Positions 50,048 through 58,768 of a stretch of DNA of 64,000 nucleotides are shown here, piece after piece; the stretch's first letter is position 1; each line of letters starts with the position of its first letter. This DNA comes from Atopostipes sp964624875. GTDB lineage: Bacteria > Bacillota > Bacilli > Lactobacillales > Carnobacteriaceae_A. The stretch is taken from the NCBI GenBank assembly GCA_964624875.1, contig CAZUZA010000002.1, positions 13,690 through 77,689 of the forward strand, in the 5' to 3' direction. Made by a program: the position numbers and the translations under genes. The notes beneath the pieces are model-generated. The model saw nothing but the letters and a program-made list of their open reading frames with translations. It was not told the DNA's origin and searched no databases.

Positions 50048-52524
50048 TGGCTGACAGTACTGGAATACAAAAGATAAACTTAGAAAATGTTATGGGGGAC
50101 CGTTTTGGTAGATATTCTAAATACATTATCCAAGAACGTGCCATTCCAGATATTCGAGATGGCTTAAAGCCCGTACAACGACGTATTATATTTGCGATGT
50201 CTAATGATAACAATACGTTTGATAAAGCTTACCGTAAAGCAGCAAAGACGGTTGGTAATGTTATTGGTAACTATCACCCACATGGGGATACACCTGTTTA
50301 TGATGCAATGGTTCGTATGAGTCAAGACTGGAAAATGCGTATGCCTCTAATTGATATGCAAGGAAACAACGGGAGTATGGATGGTGATCCAGCTGCTGCC
50401 ATGCGTTATACAGAAGCACGCTTATCAAAAATATCTGATGAACTGGTTAAAGACTTACCATACGACACGGTAGACTATGTCCTAAACTTTGACGATACAG
50501 ATGAAGAGCCAACAGTGTTACCTTCACGTTATCCAAACTTACTTGTTAATGGAGCAACGGGTATTTCATCAGGGTATGCGACGGATATTCCACCACATAA
50601 TTTAGGTGAAGTAATCGATGCGACGGTTCACTTAGTAGATCATCCAGATGCAACTTTAAAAGATTTAATGACTTTCGTAAAAGGACCTGACTTCCCAACG
50701 GGCGGAACTGTTCAAGGTGCGAAAGGATTAGAGAAGGCTTATAAGAATGGTCGTGGACGTGTTATTGTTCGTTCTAAAACGGAAATTGAAAAAATGCGGG
50801 GCGGTCGTGAACAAATTGTTGTTACAGAAGTCCCTTATGAAGTGAATAAAGCAACTCTTGTACGTAAACTACATGATATACGCATTAACAAGCGGATTGA
50901 TGGTGTAGCGGAAGTTCGTGATGAAACCGACCGTGAAGGCTTGCGTATTGTTATTGAATTAAAGAAAAATGCAAATGCAGAAGGTGTTTTAACATATTTA
51001 TTAAAAAACACTGACTTACAAGTTTCTTATAATTATAACGTTGTCGTTATTGATAACAAACAACCAAAACAATTAGGCTTAAAAGCTATTTTAGAAAGCT
51101 ACCTATCATATAGAAAAGAAGTTGTTATTCGTAGAACACAAACGTTATTAAATAAAGATAAAGCAAGAGAGCATATCGTTGTTGGTTTAATAAAAGCTAT
51201 CTCTATTTTAGATGATGTGATCCGTACAATTCGTGGAAGTAATAATAAAGCCCATGCGAAAGTTAATTTAATTAATGACTATGAATTTACTGAGAAGCAA
51301 GCTGAAGCGATTGTTAGTTTACAACTATACCGTTTAACGAATACGGATATTACGGATTTACAAGCTGAAGCGGATGCATTAGCAAAACGGATTAAAGAAT
51401 ATAATACGATCTTGTCTTCTAAGGCAAAGCTTCATAAAGTAATCAAAGAAGAGTTAAATGAAATTAAAGAGAAATACCCAACACCTCGTTTAACAAAGAT
51501 TGAAGATGAAATTGAAGAGTTGAAAGTTGAAAAAGCTGTACTAGTCTCTGAAGAAGAGGTCATCGTGACAGTGACTCGTGAAGGATATATTAAACGTACG
51601 AGTCCACGTTCATATGACTCTTCTGAACCTGCCGATATTGGTGTACGAGCAGGTGACGATATTATATATGCGAAAAAACTATCGACGCTTGATCAATTAG
51701 TGATCTTTACAAGTACAGGAAAGGCAATTAACCGTCCTATTCATGAGTTACCTGATATTCGTTGGAAAGATGCAGGGCATCACTTATCACAGAGCATTTC
51801 CTTTGAACCCAATGAAAAAATTGTAGAAGTGTTTGCTTATCGTAAGTTGCCCCCTGATGAGAAGTTTGTATTTATTACGAAAGCTGGTTATATCAAACAA
51901 ACTCTTGTATCTGACTTTAAACATAAAAGAAATTATCGAACATCTAGTTCAAATGCCATTAAACTACAAAACAAAGAAGATGAATTACGAAACGTTTATG
52001 TCGCGAATAAAAATGATGATTTAGACATCTTTATTGTGACTCATCGTGGTTACGGTTTACGCTACCCATTAGAAGAAGTTTCTATAAGTGGTCCTAATGC
52101 TCAAGGTGTTAAGTCAATTAACTTGAAAGATGAAGATTACGTGGTTGCTGGACAGCTAATTGACAAATCTGCACGAGACGTTCACACTATGATCGTGACA
52201 CAACGTGGAGCCATTAAGAAGATGGACTTACTAGACTTTGATGTCATTTCGCGAGCAAAACGTGGGTTACTTGTTTTACGTGAATTAAAAGCAAAACCAC
52301 ATCGTGTGAGTTTGTTAATTGATGTAGCGGATGCAGATGAAATAACGATTTACACATCAAATGGAAGTACCATTCCATTTAACCCGAAAGACTATGCTGT
52401 AAGTGACCGTTATAGTAATGGATCATTTATTCTTGAAGAAGAAACAGATGGACAACCTGTTTTACATCGAAGAGACCAAATTATCTATGGTTTAACCGAT
52501 GAAACAACTGAAAATGAACATTAA
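50047..52524 (+). CDS. parC: DNA topoisomerase IV subunit A
   Basis: DNA-cleaving subunit of topoisomerase IV, 825 aa. Winged-helix core with active-site Tyr121 in AAMRYTEARLSK; quinolone-determining region NYHPHGDTPVYDAMVRMSQ, where Thr82-Pro83 occupy the common Ser-Ser positions and Asp86 is kept; C-terminal beta-pinwheel blades (about 500-810). ParC rather than GyrA is supported by adjacency to parE and by RMSQDWK. TAATG overlap with parE. Terminator follows. Confidence 0.96.
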   Translation: MADSTGIQKINLENVMGDRFGRYSKYIIQERAIPDIRDGLKPVQRRIIFAMSNDNNTFDKAYRKAAKTVGNVIGNYHPHGDTPVYDAMVRMSQDWKMRMPLIDMQGNNGSMDGDPAAAMRYTEARLSKISDELVKDLPYDTVDYVLNFDDTDEEPTVLPSRYPNLLVNGATGISSGYATDIPPHNLGEVIDATVHLVDHPDATLKDLMTFVKGPDFPTGGTVQGAKGLEKAYKNGRGRVIVRSKTEIEKMRGGREQIVVTEVPYEVNKATLVRKLHDIRINKRIDGVAEVRDETDREGLRIVIELKKNANAEGVLTYLLKNTDLQVSYNYNVVVIDNKQPKQLGLKAILESYLSYRKEVVIRRTQTLLNKDKAREHIVVGLIKAISILDDVIRTIRGSNNKAHAKVNLINDYEFTEKQAEAIVSLQLYRLTNTDITDLQAEADALAKRIKEYNTILSSKAKLHKVIKEELNEIKEKYPTPRLTKIEDEIEELKVEKAVLVSEEEVIVTVTREGYIKRTSPRSYDSSEPADIGVRAGDDIIYAKKLSTLDQLVIFTSTGKAINRPIHELPDIRWKDAGHHLSQSISFEPNEKIVEVFAYRKLPPDEKFVFITKAGYIKQTLVSDFKHKRNYRTSSSNAIKLQNKEDELRNVYVANKNDDLDIFIVTHRGYGLRYPLEEVSISGPNAQGVKSINLKDEDYVVAGQLIDKSARDVHTMIVTQRGAIKKMDLLDFDVISRAKRGLLVLRELKAKPHRVSLLIDVADADEITIYTSNGSTIPFNPKDYAVSDRYSNGSFILEEETDGQPVLHRRDQIIYGLTDETTENEH

Positions 52525-52526
52525 AG

Positions 52527-52553
52527 AATAGAGGCCTTGTGCCTCTATTTTTT
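52527..52553 (+). terminator. Terminator after parC
   Basis: ATAGAGGC (52528-52535) / GCCTCTAT (52541-52548), then TTTTT. Confidence 0.88.
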
Positions 52554-52577
52554 ATTCACATGTATTGTGAATAAAAA
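52549..52577. promoter_or_regulatory. 12-bp inverted repeat upstream of pflB
   Basis: TTTTTATTCACA (52549-52560), loop TGTAT, TGTGAATAAAAA (52566-52577). It overlaps the T run of the parC terminator. TCACA/TGTGA half-sites recall CRP-FNR or Rex-type operators, though in inverted order. Role unknown. Confidence 0.45.
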
Positions 52578-52583
52578 CTCAAT

Positions 52584-52598
52584 TGAGAATGATTATCA
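52584..52598. promoter_or_regulatory. Fur-box-like site upstream of pflB
   Basis: TGAGAATGATTATCA matches the 7-1-7 Fur consensus TGATAATNATTATCA at 14 of 15 positions (N counted as a match). Confidence 0.5.
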
Positions 52599-52613
52599 TT
52601 TAAAGCGTTTACA
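52599..52613. promoter_or_regulatory. cre-like site upstream of pflB
   Basis: Matches WTGNAANCGNWNNCW at 14 of 15 positions (T for G at position 3), directly next to the Fur-like box. CcpA control of pfl is known in lactic acid bacteria. Confidence 0.5.
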
Positions 52614-52668
52614 CGTTGTGGTATCAGTGTTTTTATCGTGTACTATTTTACTTTTTGTTGAAATCACC

Positions 52669-52697
52669 TTGTTTGATAGTAGACTATGTGATAATAT
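52669..52697 (+). promoter_or_regulatory. Promoter of pflB
   Basis: TTGTTT (52669-52674), 17-bp spacer, TAATAT (52692-52697), 49 bp before the start codon. Confidence 0.55.
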
Positions 52698-52746
52698 TAA
52701 TATGTTGAATAAGTTCGAAGATAAATTTACTAAGGAGTTGTAAATT

Positions 52747-55005
52747 ATGCAAACATCTAAAGAGATAAATTCTTATGAAAAAGCTTGGGCAGGTTTTACA
52801 GGTAACAAATGGACACGTCACGTAAACGTACGCGACTTCATCCAACATAACTACGTGCCATATGATGGTGACGATGCTTTCTTAGAAGATGCAACTGAAA
52901 ACACAGTAGCATTATGGGATCAAGTATTAGACTTAGATCGTCAAGAAATCGAAGCTGGTGGCGTACTAGACATGGATACAGAAGTTGTATCATCAATTAC
53001 TTCTCATGGACCTGGTTATTTAGATAAAGACAAAGAAGCGATTGTTGGTTTCCAAACAGATGAGCCTTTCAAACGTTCATTCCAACCATACGGTGGTATT
53101 CGCATGTCTGAATTATCAGCTGAGTCATACGGTTTTAAAATTGATGAGAAAATGTCTGAAATCTTCTCTAAATATCGTAAGACACATAACCAAGGTGTAT
53201 TTGATGCCTATACTCCTGAGATGCGTGCAGCACGTCGTTCAGGTGTTATTACAGGATTACCAGATGCATATGGACGTGGACGTATTATCGGTGATTATCG
53301 TCGAGTAGCATTATATGGAATTGACTTCTTAATAGAAGAAAAATTAGAAGATTTGAAAACATACGGTGGCGGAGTTATGTCTGAATCAGTTATTCGTCAA
53401 CGTGAAGAGTTATCGGAACAAATTGTTGCATTAAATGAAATGAAAGAATTAGGTAACATTTATGGTTTTGACATTTCACGTCCAGCTGAAAATGCTCAAG
53501 AAGCATTTCAATGGTTATACCTTGGATATTTAGCAGCTGTAAAACAACAAAACGGTGCAGCTATGTCATTAGGTCGTACATCTACATTCTTAGATATTTA
53601 CGTACAACGTGATTTAGAAAATGGCACATTGACTGAAACAGAAGCACAAGAGCTAGTTGATCATTTTGTTATGAAATTACGTCTAGTTAAATTCGCACGT
53701 ACACCAGAATATAACGAATTATTCTCTGGAGACCCAACATGGGTAACAGAAGCAATTGCTGGTGTTGGTGTTGACGGACGTCACATGGTAACGAAAAGTA
53801 GTTACCGTTTCTTACACACATTAATTAACTTAGGACCAGCTCCTGAACCAAACTTAACTGTTTTATGGTCAGATAAATTACCACAAAACTTTAAAGATTT
53901 CTGTGCGAAAGTATCTATTGAAACAAGTGCAATCCAATACGAAAACGATGACTTAATGCGTCCACTTTACGGTGACGATTATGGGATCGCATGTTGTGTG
54001 TCAGCAATGGAGATAGGTAAACAAATGCAATTCTTCGGTGCTCGCGCAAACTTAGCGAAAACTTTATTATATGCGATTAACGGTGGAGTAGACGAGAAGT
54101 CTAAAGCACAAGTTGCTCCAGCATTCTCTCCAATTACTTCTGAGTACTTAGATTATGACGAAGTTAAAGAAAAATTTGATGATATGATGGACTGGATTAC
54201 TAAGTTATATGTTAATACATTAAATGTTATCCATTACATGCATGACAAATATAGCTATGAAAGTTCACAAATGTCACTTCACGATACTGACATTCTGCGT
54301 ACAATGGCTACAGGTATTGCTGGATTCTCAGTTACAATTGATTCACTATCAGCAATTAAACACGCAAAAGTTCGTACAATTCGTGATGAAAATGGCTTAG
54401 TAGTCGATTTTGAAATCGAAGGAGACTATCCAAAATACGGTAATAACGATGACCGTGCAGATGCGATTGGTATCGAATTACTAGAAAGCTTTATGAATAA
54501 AGTTAAATTAAATGATACTTACCGTGATTCAGTTCACACAACGTCAATCTTAACGATTACTTCAAACGTTGTATATGGTAAAAAAACTGGAAACACTCCT
54601 GATGGGCGTCGTGATGGTGAACCATTCGCACCTGGTGCAAACCCATTACACGGACGTGATGAGAATGGTGCTTTAGCAAGTCTGAACTCAGTTGCTAAAA
54701 TTCCTTACGAATACTCTTTAGATGGTATTTCAAATACGTTCTCAATCGTACCAAATGCTTTAGGTAAATCAGACGAATCACAACGTAGAAACTTAGCCAA
54801 CATGCTAGATGGGTACACTAAAAAAGGTGGACACCACTTAAACGTTAACGTCTTTAACCGTGAAACTTTATTAAATGCAATGGAAAAACCTGAAGAATAT
54901 CCACAATTAACAATCCGTGTTTCAGGTTATGCTGTTAAATTTATTAAATTAACACGTGAGCAACAATTAGATGTATTAAGCAGAACATTCCACGAATCAA
55001 TGTAA
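52747..55005 (+). CDS. pflB: Formate C-acetyltransferase (pyruvate formate-lyase)
   Basis: Anaerobic glycyl-radical enzyme converting pyruvate and CoA to acetyl-CoA and formate. 752 aa, the usual size. Active-site Cys416-Cys417 in YGIACCVSAM and the radical Gly727 in RVSGYAVKF near the C-terminus are intact. AAGGAG precedes ATG 52747. Codon use is visibly optimised (uniform ACA/GCA/TTA choices), suggesting high expression. Activated by pflA, encoded 57 bp downstream. Confidence 0.98.
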   Translation: MQTSKEINSYEKAWAGFTGNKWTRHVNVRDFIQHNYVPYDGDDAFLEDATENTVALWDQVLDLDRQEIEAGGVLDMDTEVVSSITSHGPGYLDKDKEAIVGFQTDEPFKRSFQPYGGIRMSELSAESYGFKIDEKMSEIFSKYRKTHNQGVFDAYTPEMRAARRSGVITGLPDAYGRGRIIGDYRRVALYGIDFLIEEKLEDLKTYGGGVMSESVIRQREELSEQIVALNEMKELGNIYGFDISRPAENAQEAFQWLYLGYLAAVKQQNGAAMSLGRTSTFLDIYVQRDLENGTLTETEAQELVDHFVMKLRLVKFARTPEYNELFSGDPTWVTEAIAGVGVDGRHMVTKSSYRFLHTLINLGPAPEPNLTVLWSDKLPQNFKDFCAKVSIETSAIQYENDDLMRPLYGDDYGIACCVSAMEIGKQMQFFGARANLAKTLLYAINGGVDEKSKAQVAPAFSPITSEYLDYDEVKEKFDDMMDWITKLYVNTLNVIHYMHDKYSYESSQMSLHDTDILRTMATGIAGFSVTIDSLSAIKHAKVRTIRDENGLVVDFEIEGDYPKYGNNDDRADAIGIELLESFMNKVKLNDTYRDSVHTTSILTITSNVVYGKKTGNTPDGRRDGEPFAPGANPLHGRDENGALASLNSVAKIPYEYSLDGISNTFSIVPNALGKSDESQRRNLANMLDGYTKKGGHHLNVNVFNRETLLNAMEKPEEYPQLTIRVSGYAVKFIKLTREQQLDVLSRTFHESM

Positions 55006-55062
55006 TAACTGTTTAGACGCTAAACAAGTTACTAAATATTATGTAGAAGGATGATGATTATT

Positions 55063-55818
55063 ATGACAGAAGATACAATTGGATATGTACATTCCGTAGA
55101 ATCATTTGGATCAGTTGATGGTCCTGGTATTAGATTTGTAGCATTTATGCAGGGATGTAGATTGAGATGTGCGTTCTGTCATAATCCTGATACATGGGAT
55201 CTTGGTGGAGGTATAGAATACACTCCACAACAATTAATCGATCAAGCAATTGATTACAGAGAATATTGGGGAGACGAAGGTGGGATTACGATCAGTGGAG
55301 GAGAACCACTATTGCAAATCGATTTTATCCTTGAAGTCTTCAAACTTGCAAAGAAACATAACATTCATACAGCAATAGATACGTGTGGTGCACCATTTAC
55401 TCGACAAGAACCATTTTTCACTGTTTATGAAGAGTTAATGGAGTACACAGACTTAGTCTTAATGGACATTAAACATATTAATAACGAATTCCATAAAAAA
55501 TATACGATGTCAGAGAATACAAGTATTTTAAAAATGGCAAGAGACTTATCAGAACGTGGCATCCCAATGTGGATACGTCATGTCTTAGTTCCAGAACATT
55601 CTGACTTTGATGAAGATTTAGAAGCGTTAAGCATATTTATCGATTCATTAGGTGATATCGTTCAAAACGTTGAAATTCTTCCATATCATAAACTTGGTGT
55701 CTATAAGTATGAAGAACTGGGAATTCCTTATCGATTGGAAGGAATTGAAACACCTAGCCCAGAACGTGTTGCGAATGCTAACCGTATTCTTAAAACACAT
55801 GAATTTAAAAATATGTAA
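55063..55818 (+). CDS. pflA: Pyruvate formate-lyase activating enzyme
   Basis: Radical SAM activase, 251 aa, installing the glycyl radical on PflB. Cluster motif GCRLRCAFCHNPDTW (CxxxCxxC, about 28-42), VDGPGIRFV just before it, and the GGEP-type motif ISGGEPLLQ (about 77-85). Starts at 55051 and 55054 are too close to GAAGG (55046-55050); ATG 55063 matches homologue N-termini. No separate promoter is obvious, so it is probably cotranscribed with pflB. Confidence 0.96.
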   Translation: MTEDTIGYVHSVESFGSVDGPGIRFVAFMQGCRLRCAFCHNPDTWDLGGGIEYTPQQLIDQAIDYREYWGDEGGITISGGEPLLQIDFILEVFKLAKKHNIHTAIDTCGAPFTRQEPFFTVYEELMEYTDLVLMDIKHINNEFHKKYTMSENTSILKMARDLSERGIPMWIRHVLVPEHSDFDEDLEALSIFIDSLGDIVQNVEILPYHKLGVYKYEELGIPYRLEGIETPSPERVANANRILKTHEFKNM

Positions 55819-55863
55819 TACCTAACCTTTTCTTAATAAATAATTATAAATGCACGTAGATAG

Positions 55864-55898
55864 ATAGCCCTCTTATTTTCAATAAATAGAGGGCTATT
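55864..55898 (+). terminator. Terminator of pflB-pflA
   Basis: ATAGCCCTCTTATTT / AAATAGAGGGCTAT hairpin (one mismatch), then TTTAT. Confidence 0.85.
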
Positions 55899-55952
55899 TA
55901 TGTGATTCCATCAATTCGTTTTTGATATAATTTGATCCAGGTATTTAGTGCG

Positions 55953-55981
55953 TTGAAAAATTCTTATTTTTGGACTATTCT
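55953..55981 (+). promoter_or_regulatory. Promoter of ppaC
   Basis: TTGAAA (55953-55958), 17-bp spacer, TATTCT (55976-55981), 36 bp before the gene. Confidence 0.65.
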
Positions 55982-56017
55982 ATTAACAGAGATATTTAAT
56001 ATATAGGAGTGAATAAT

Positions 56018-56953
56018 ATGAGTAAAGTTTTAGTTTTTGGACATCAAAATCCAGATACAGATACGATCGGTTCTGCCATTGCTTTAGATTATTTATTAAA
56101 TTCAGTATCCATTGAATCAGAGGCTGTTGCACTAGGAACACCAAATGAAGAAACGAAATACGCACTAGAGTATTTCGATCTAGCTGCACCACGAGTCATT
56201 GAAACAGCCGCTAATGAAGTTACAGAAGTTGTTTTAGTGGATCATAACGAATCACAGCAAAGTGTTTCAGATATTGATAAAGTAACTGTTAAAGCAGTCG
56301 TTGATCACCACCGTATTGCAAACTTCCAAACTTCTGACCCGTTATATTATCGTGCTGAGCCTGTAGGTTGTACAGCAACGATTATTTTGAAATTATTTAA
56401 AGAATATGAAGTTGAAATTCCAAAGGAAATTGCGGGCATCATGGTTTCAGCAATTATCTCAGATACTTTATTATTGAAATCACCAACATGTACGGCAGAA
56501 GATGTTCGTGCTGCACAAGAACTAGCTGTTATTGCAGAGATTACTTTAGAAGAGTATGGATTTGAGATGTTAAAAGCTGGAACAGATATTTCTAGTAAAT
56601 CAGCCTTAGATATTTTAAATGATGATGCAAAATCATTCCCAATGGGAGACTCTAAAGTGCGTATTGGTCAAGTTAACGTCGTAGATCCTCAGGAAATTCT
56701 ACGTCGAAAAGATGAATTATTAGCTGCCATTCGTCAAGAATCACTTGAAAATGATTATGACCTATTTGTTTTACTTGTTACTGATATTGTAGAAAATGAC
56801 TCTATTGCAATTGTTGATGGTACGGGTTATCGTCAATTTGAAATGGCTTTTAACAAACCTATTCAATTTAACACCGTTGATTTAGAGGGTGTCGTATCAC
56901 GTAAGAAACAAGTAGTTCCTCAATTAACAGAAGTCTTTAAACTTAAGAAATAA
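56018..56953 (+). CDS. ppaC: Manganese-dependent inorganic pyrophosphatase (family II)
   Basis: Hydrolyses PPi to drive biosynthesis. 311 aa with DHH and DHHA2 domains: FGHQNPDTDTIGSA (His and Asp ligands, about 6-19), VLVDHNE, AVVDHHRIANF (DHH motif) and C-terminal SRKKQVVPQL substrate-binding block. ATG 56018 chosen with TAGGAGTG upstream; the GTG 56009 lies inside that site. Monocistronic. Confidence 0.97.
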   Translation: MSKVLVFGHQNPDTDTIGSAIALDYLLNSVSIESEAVALGTPNEETKYALEYFDLAAPRVIETAANEVTEVVLVDHNESQQSVSDIDKVTVKAVVDHHRIANFQTSDPLYYRAEPVGCTATIILKLFKEYEVEIPKEIAGIMVSAIISDTLLLKSPTCTAEDVRAAQELAVIAEITLEEYGFEMLKAGTDISSKSALDILNDDAKSFPMGDSKVRIGQVNVVDPQEILRRKDELLAAIRQESLENDYDLFVLLVTDIVENDSIAIVDGTGYRQFEMAFNKPIQFNTVDLEGVVSRKKQVVPQLTEVFKLKK

Positions 56954-56967
56954 TTATAGAACCGAAA

Positions 56968-57013
56968 TAGCCCCTTATAAGATAATGGAACCTTATCTTT
57001 TAAGGGGCTTTTA
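56968..57013. terminator. Terminator between ppaC and the convergent lysine operon
   Basis: AGCCCCTTATAAGATAA / TTATCTTTTAAGGGGCT (one mismatch), followed by TTTTA on plus; the T tract on minus is weaker. Confidence 0.8.
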
Positions 57014-57023
57014 ATATTTTATA

Positions 57024-58013
57024 TTAACTTAGTTGAAAATCTTGCTTTTTCACCCATAGAATAGCTTGAGATAAGCCTAACACACCATAATAAGCTATGA
57101 GGCTTAGCATACCCAACTTACCACCAATTCCATCAAGTATATGATAAGAGGGGACAAACAGCACGAAACCAATAATCGCTATAAAGGTTAATTTCCAATA
57201 ATTATCCACCCGATCTCCAGTTGACATCCCAAGAACTGTTCCAGCAAACATGGCTGTTGTTAGTGCATAGTGTTTATCCGGTATGATAATGGATAAGACT
57301 AGAGCCGTAACCATTGCAGCCTGCACAACAGTGAAATAACCTTTGTCATGAAGGTAATAAGTTAAGTAGGTTGTTAGTAAAATTACAATTAAAGAAGGGA
57401 ATATATACTCACTTAGTAGTGGTGCACGTGTTTCTGGATGTAAATTTAGTAATGCACGTACAACCAATATCGAAGCAGAGTATGAAATGGATCCCCCACG
57501 TCCACCGACACCTTTGAAATAAGGTTTGAACAATTGATAAAACAAGGCAGTACTAATACCCGTAAACAAAGCAATTGACCAATGCTGGCATAAGTAAGCA
57601 CCAATCATACCGGATACTGTACCAGAATAAGCTTCAGTTTGATGATTGCGAAAGAGGTAAGTAGACAACACACAAATCAGACTACCAGCAAAAATTGTTG
57701 TTGTATCAAAATAAATGGCTATAAAATAAGTAGCCATAGTCGTTACAATGACGTTCCCACACGATTTTAGTAATTCTTTAAAACGATAATCTGCTTTATC
57801 GATTTTCGTTGCTCTGACATTATAAAACTCAAAACGTAGACCGATTATCGTAAAGAGAGTAATCACCATTGTAAATATGAACCAAAATGTATTAGGTGTA
57901 TATATACTACTTAAGACAGTATGGTATAGAAATTGCAACGCAAATATAAAACTCGTTATACTTATTAAATACGGTGTCGCTTTTGTGAGTAGGCGAACGT
58001 TTGAAGATTTCAT
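57024..58013 (-). CDS. Unrecognised polytopic membrane protein, last gene of lysine operon
   Basis: A 329-aa integral membrane protein with about nine or ten hydrophobic helices and a hydrophilic loop near 70-85. Two Gly-rich segments of similar pattern, YSGTVSGMIGAYL and FAGTVLGMSTGDRV, hint at an internal repeat; a conserved-looking YFKGVGGRGGSISYSAS lies mid-protein. I do not recognise the family. It begins 26 bp after dapB in the same direction, so it should share riboswitch control with lysC-asd-dapA-dapB. A transport role (lysine, DAP or a precursor) is a hypothesis from context only. ATG 58022 is an alternative start. Confidence 0.75.
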   Translation of the reverse strand: MKSSNVRLLTKATPYLISITSFIFALQFLYHTVLSSIYTPNTFWFIFTMVITLFTIIGLRFEFYNVRATKIDKADYRFKELLKSCGNVIVTTMATYFIAIYFDTTTIFAGSLICVLSTYLFRNHQTEAYSGTVSGMIGAYLCQHWSIALFTGISTALFYQLFKPYFKGVGGRGGSISYSASILVVRALLNLHPETRAPLLSEYIFPSLIVILLTTYLTYYLHDKGYFTVVQAAMVTALVLSIIIPDKHYALTTAMFAGTVLGMSTGDRVDNYWKLTFIAIIGFVLFVPSYHILDGIGGKLGMLSLIAYYGVLGLSQAILWVKKQDFQLS

Positions 58014-58039
58014 TTTATCCATCCTATAATTTATATTAC

Positions 58040-58768
58040 TTAGATAGAATCAAAATCATAAAAACCATTCTCTTTTTTGATAAGTTTCGGTGCGACTTGT
58101 AAAGCACCATTCGCAAATATATCTTTTGATTGTGCTCGGTGAGAGATTGTGATTTCTTCATCTAATCCAGCATAAAACACATCGTGTTCACCTACTATTG
58201 TACCACCTCTGATAGCTGAGACGCCAATTTCTTTTTCATTTCTTTTAACATTTTTATCATGTCTATCATATACTACATCAGCATCTCTACGCGTTTCAAC
58301 TTCTTTAATCGTATCTAATAATAAATTTAAAGTTCCACTAGGGGCATCGACTTTTTGATTGTGATGTTTTTCTAAAAGTTCGATATCGTAGCCGTCTAAA
58401 AGCTCAGTAGCTAACTGTACAATTTTCTTCATCACGTGCACACCATAACTCATATTCGGGCTGAAGAAGATCGGTTGCATTTCAGCTTTAACTTTTGCTT
58501 TTTCGATAATCTCTTCTTTTCGACCTGTTGTAGCTATAACGATTGGAAGCGTAACGGCCTCATTCTCAAGTAATTCAAGTGTCATATCTGGATGTGAAAA
58601 ATCGATAATAACATCAGCATCCGGTAAATGGTCGAAACTATTTAAGGTGTGATAAGGTGTTTCTTGTCCTTCTAAAACAATACACGCAACAATTTCGTAA
58701 CCACGATCTTCAGCTATTGCGGCAACACGTTTCCCCATAGCACCAAAACCAACTAAAATAATTTTCAC
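58040..58768 (-). CDS. dapB: 4-Hydroxy-tetrahydrodipicolinate reductase
   Basis: Second committed step towards DAP/lysine. 242 aa, similar to the shorter staphylococcal form. Rossmann start KIILVGFGAMGKRVA, DVIIDFSHPD, IATTGRK, SPNMSYGVHVMKK, and the substrate/catalytic LLEKHHNQKVDAPSGT. Starts at GTG 58768 immediately after the dapA stop (TAA-GTG), indicating translational coupling. Confidence 0.96.
   Translation of the reverse strand: MKIILVGFGAMGKRVAAIAEDRGYEIVACIVLEGQETPYHTLNSFDHLPDADVIIDFSHPDMTLELLENEAVTLPIVIATTGRKEEIIEKAKVKAEMQPIFFSPNMSYGVHVMKKIVQLATELLDGYDIELLEKHHNQKVDAPSGTLNLLLDTIKEVETRRDADVVYDRHDKNVKRNEKEIGVSAIRGGTIVGEHDVFYAGLDEEITISHRAQSKDIFANGALQVAPKLIKKENGFYDFDSI

Noticed and set aside
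52537..52743. Possible 68-aa gene in the pflB leader
   Set aside because: No ribosome binding site, overlaps the parC terminator, and covers the regulatory sites and promoter of pflB.
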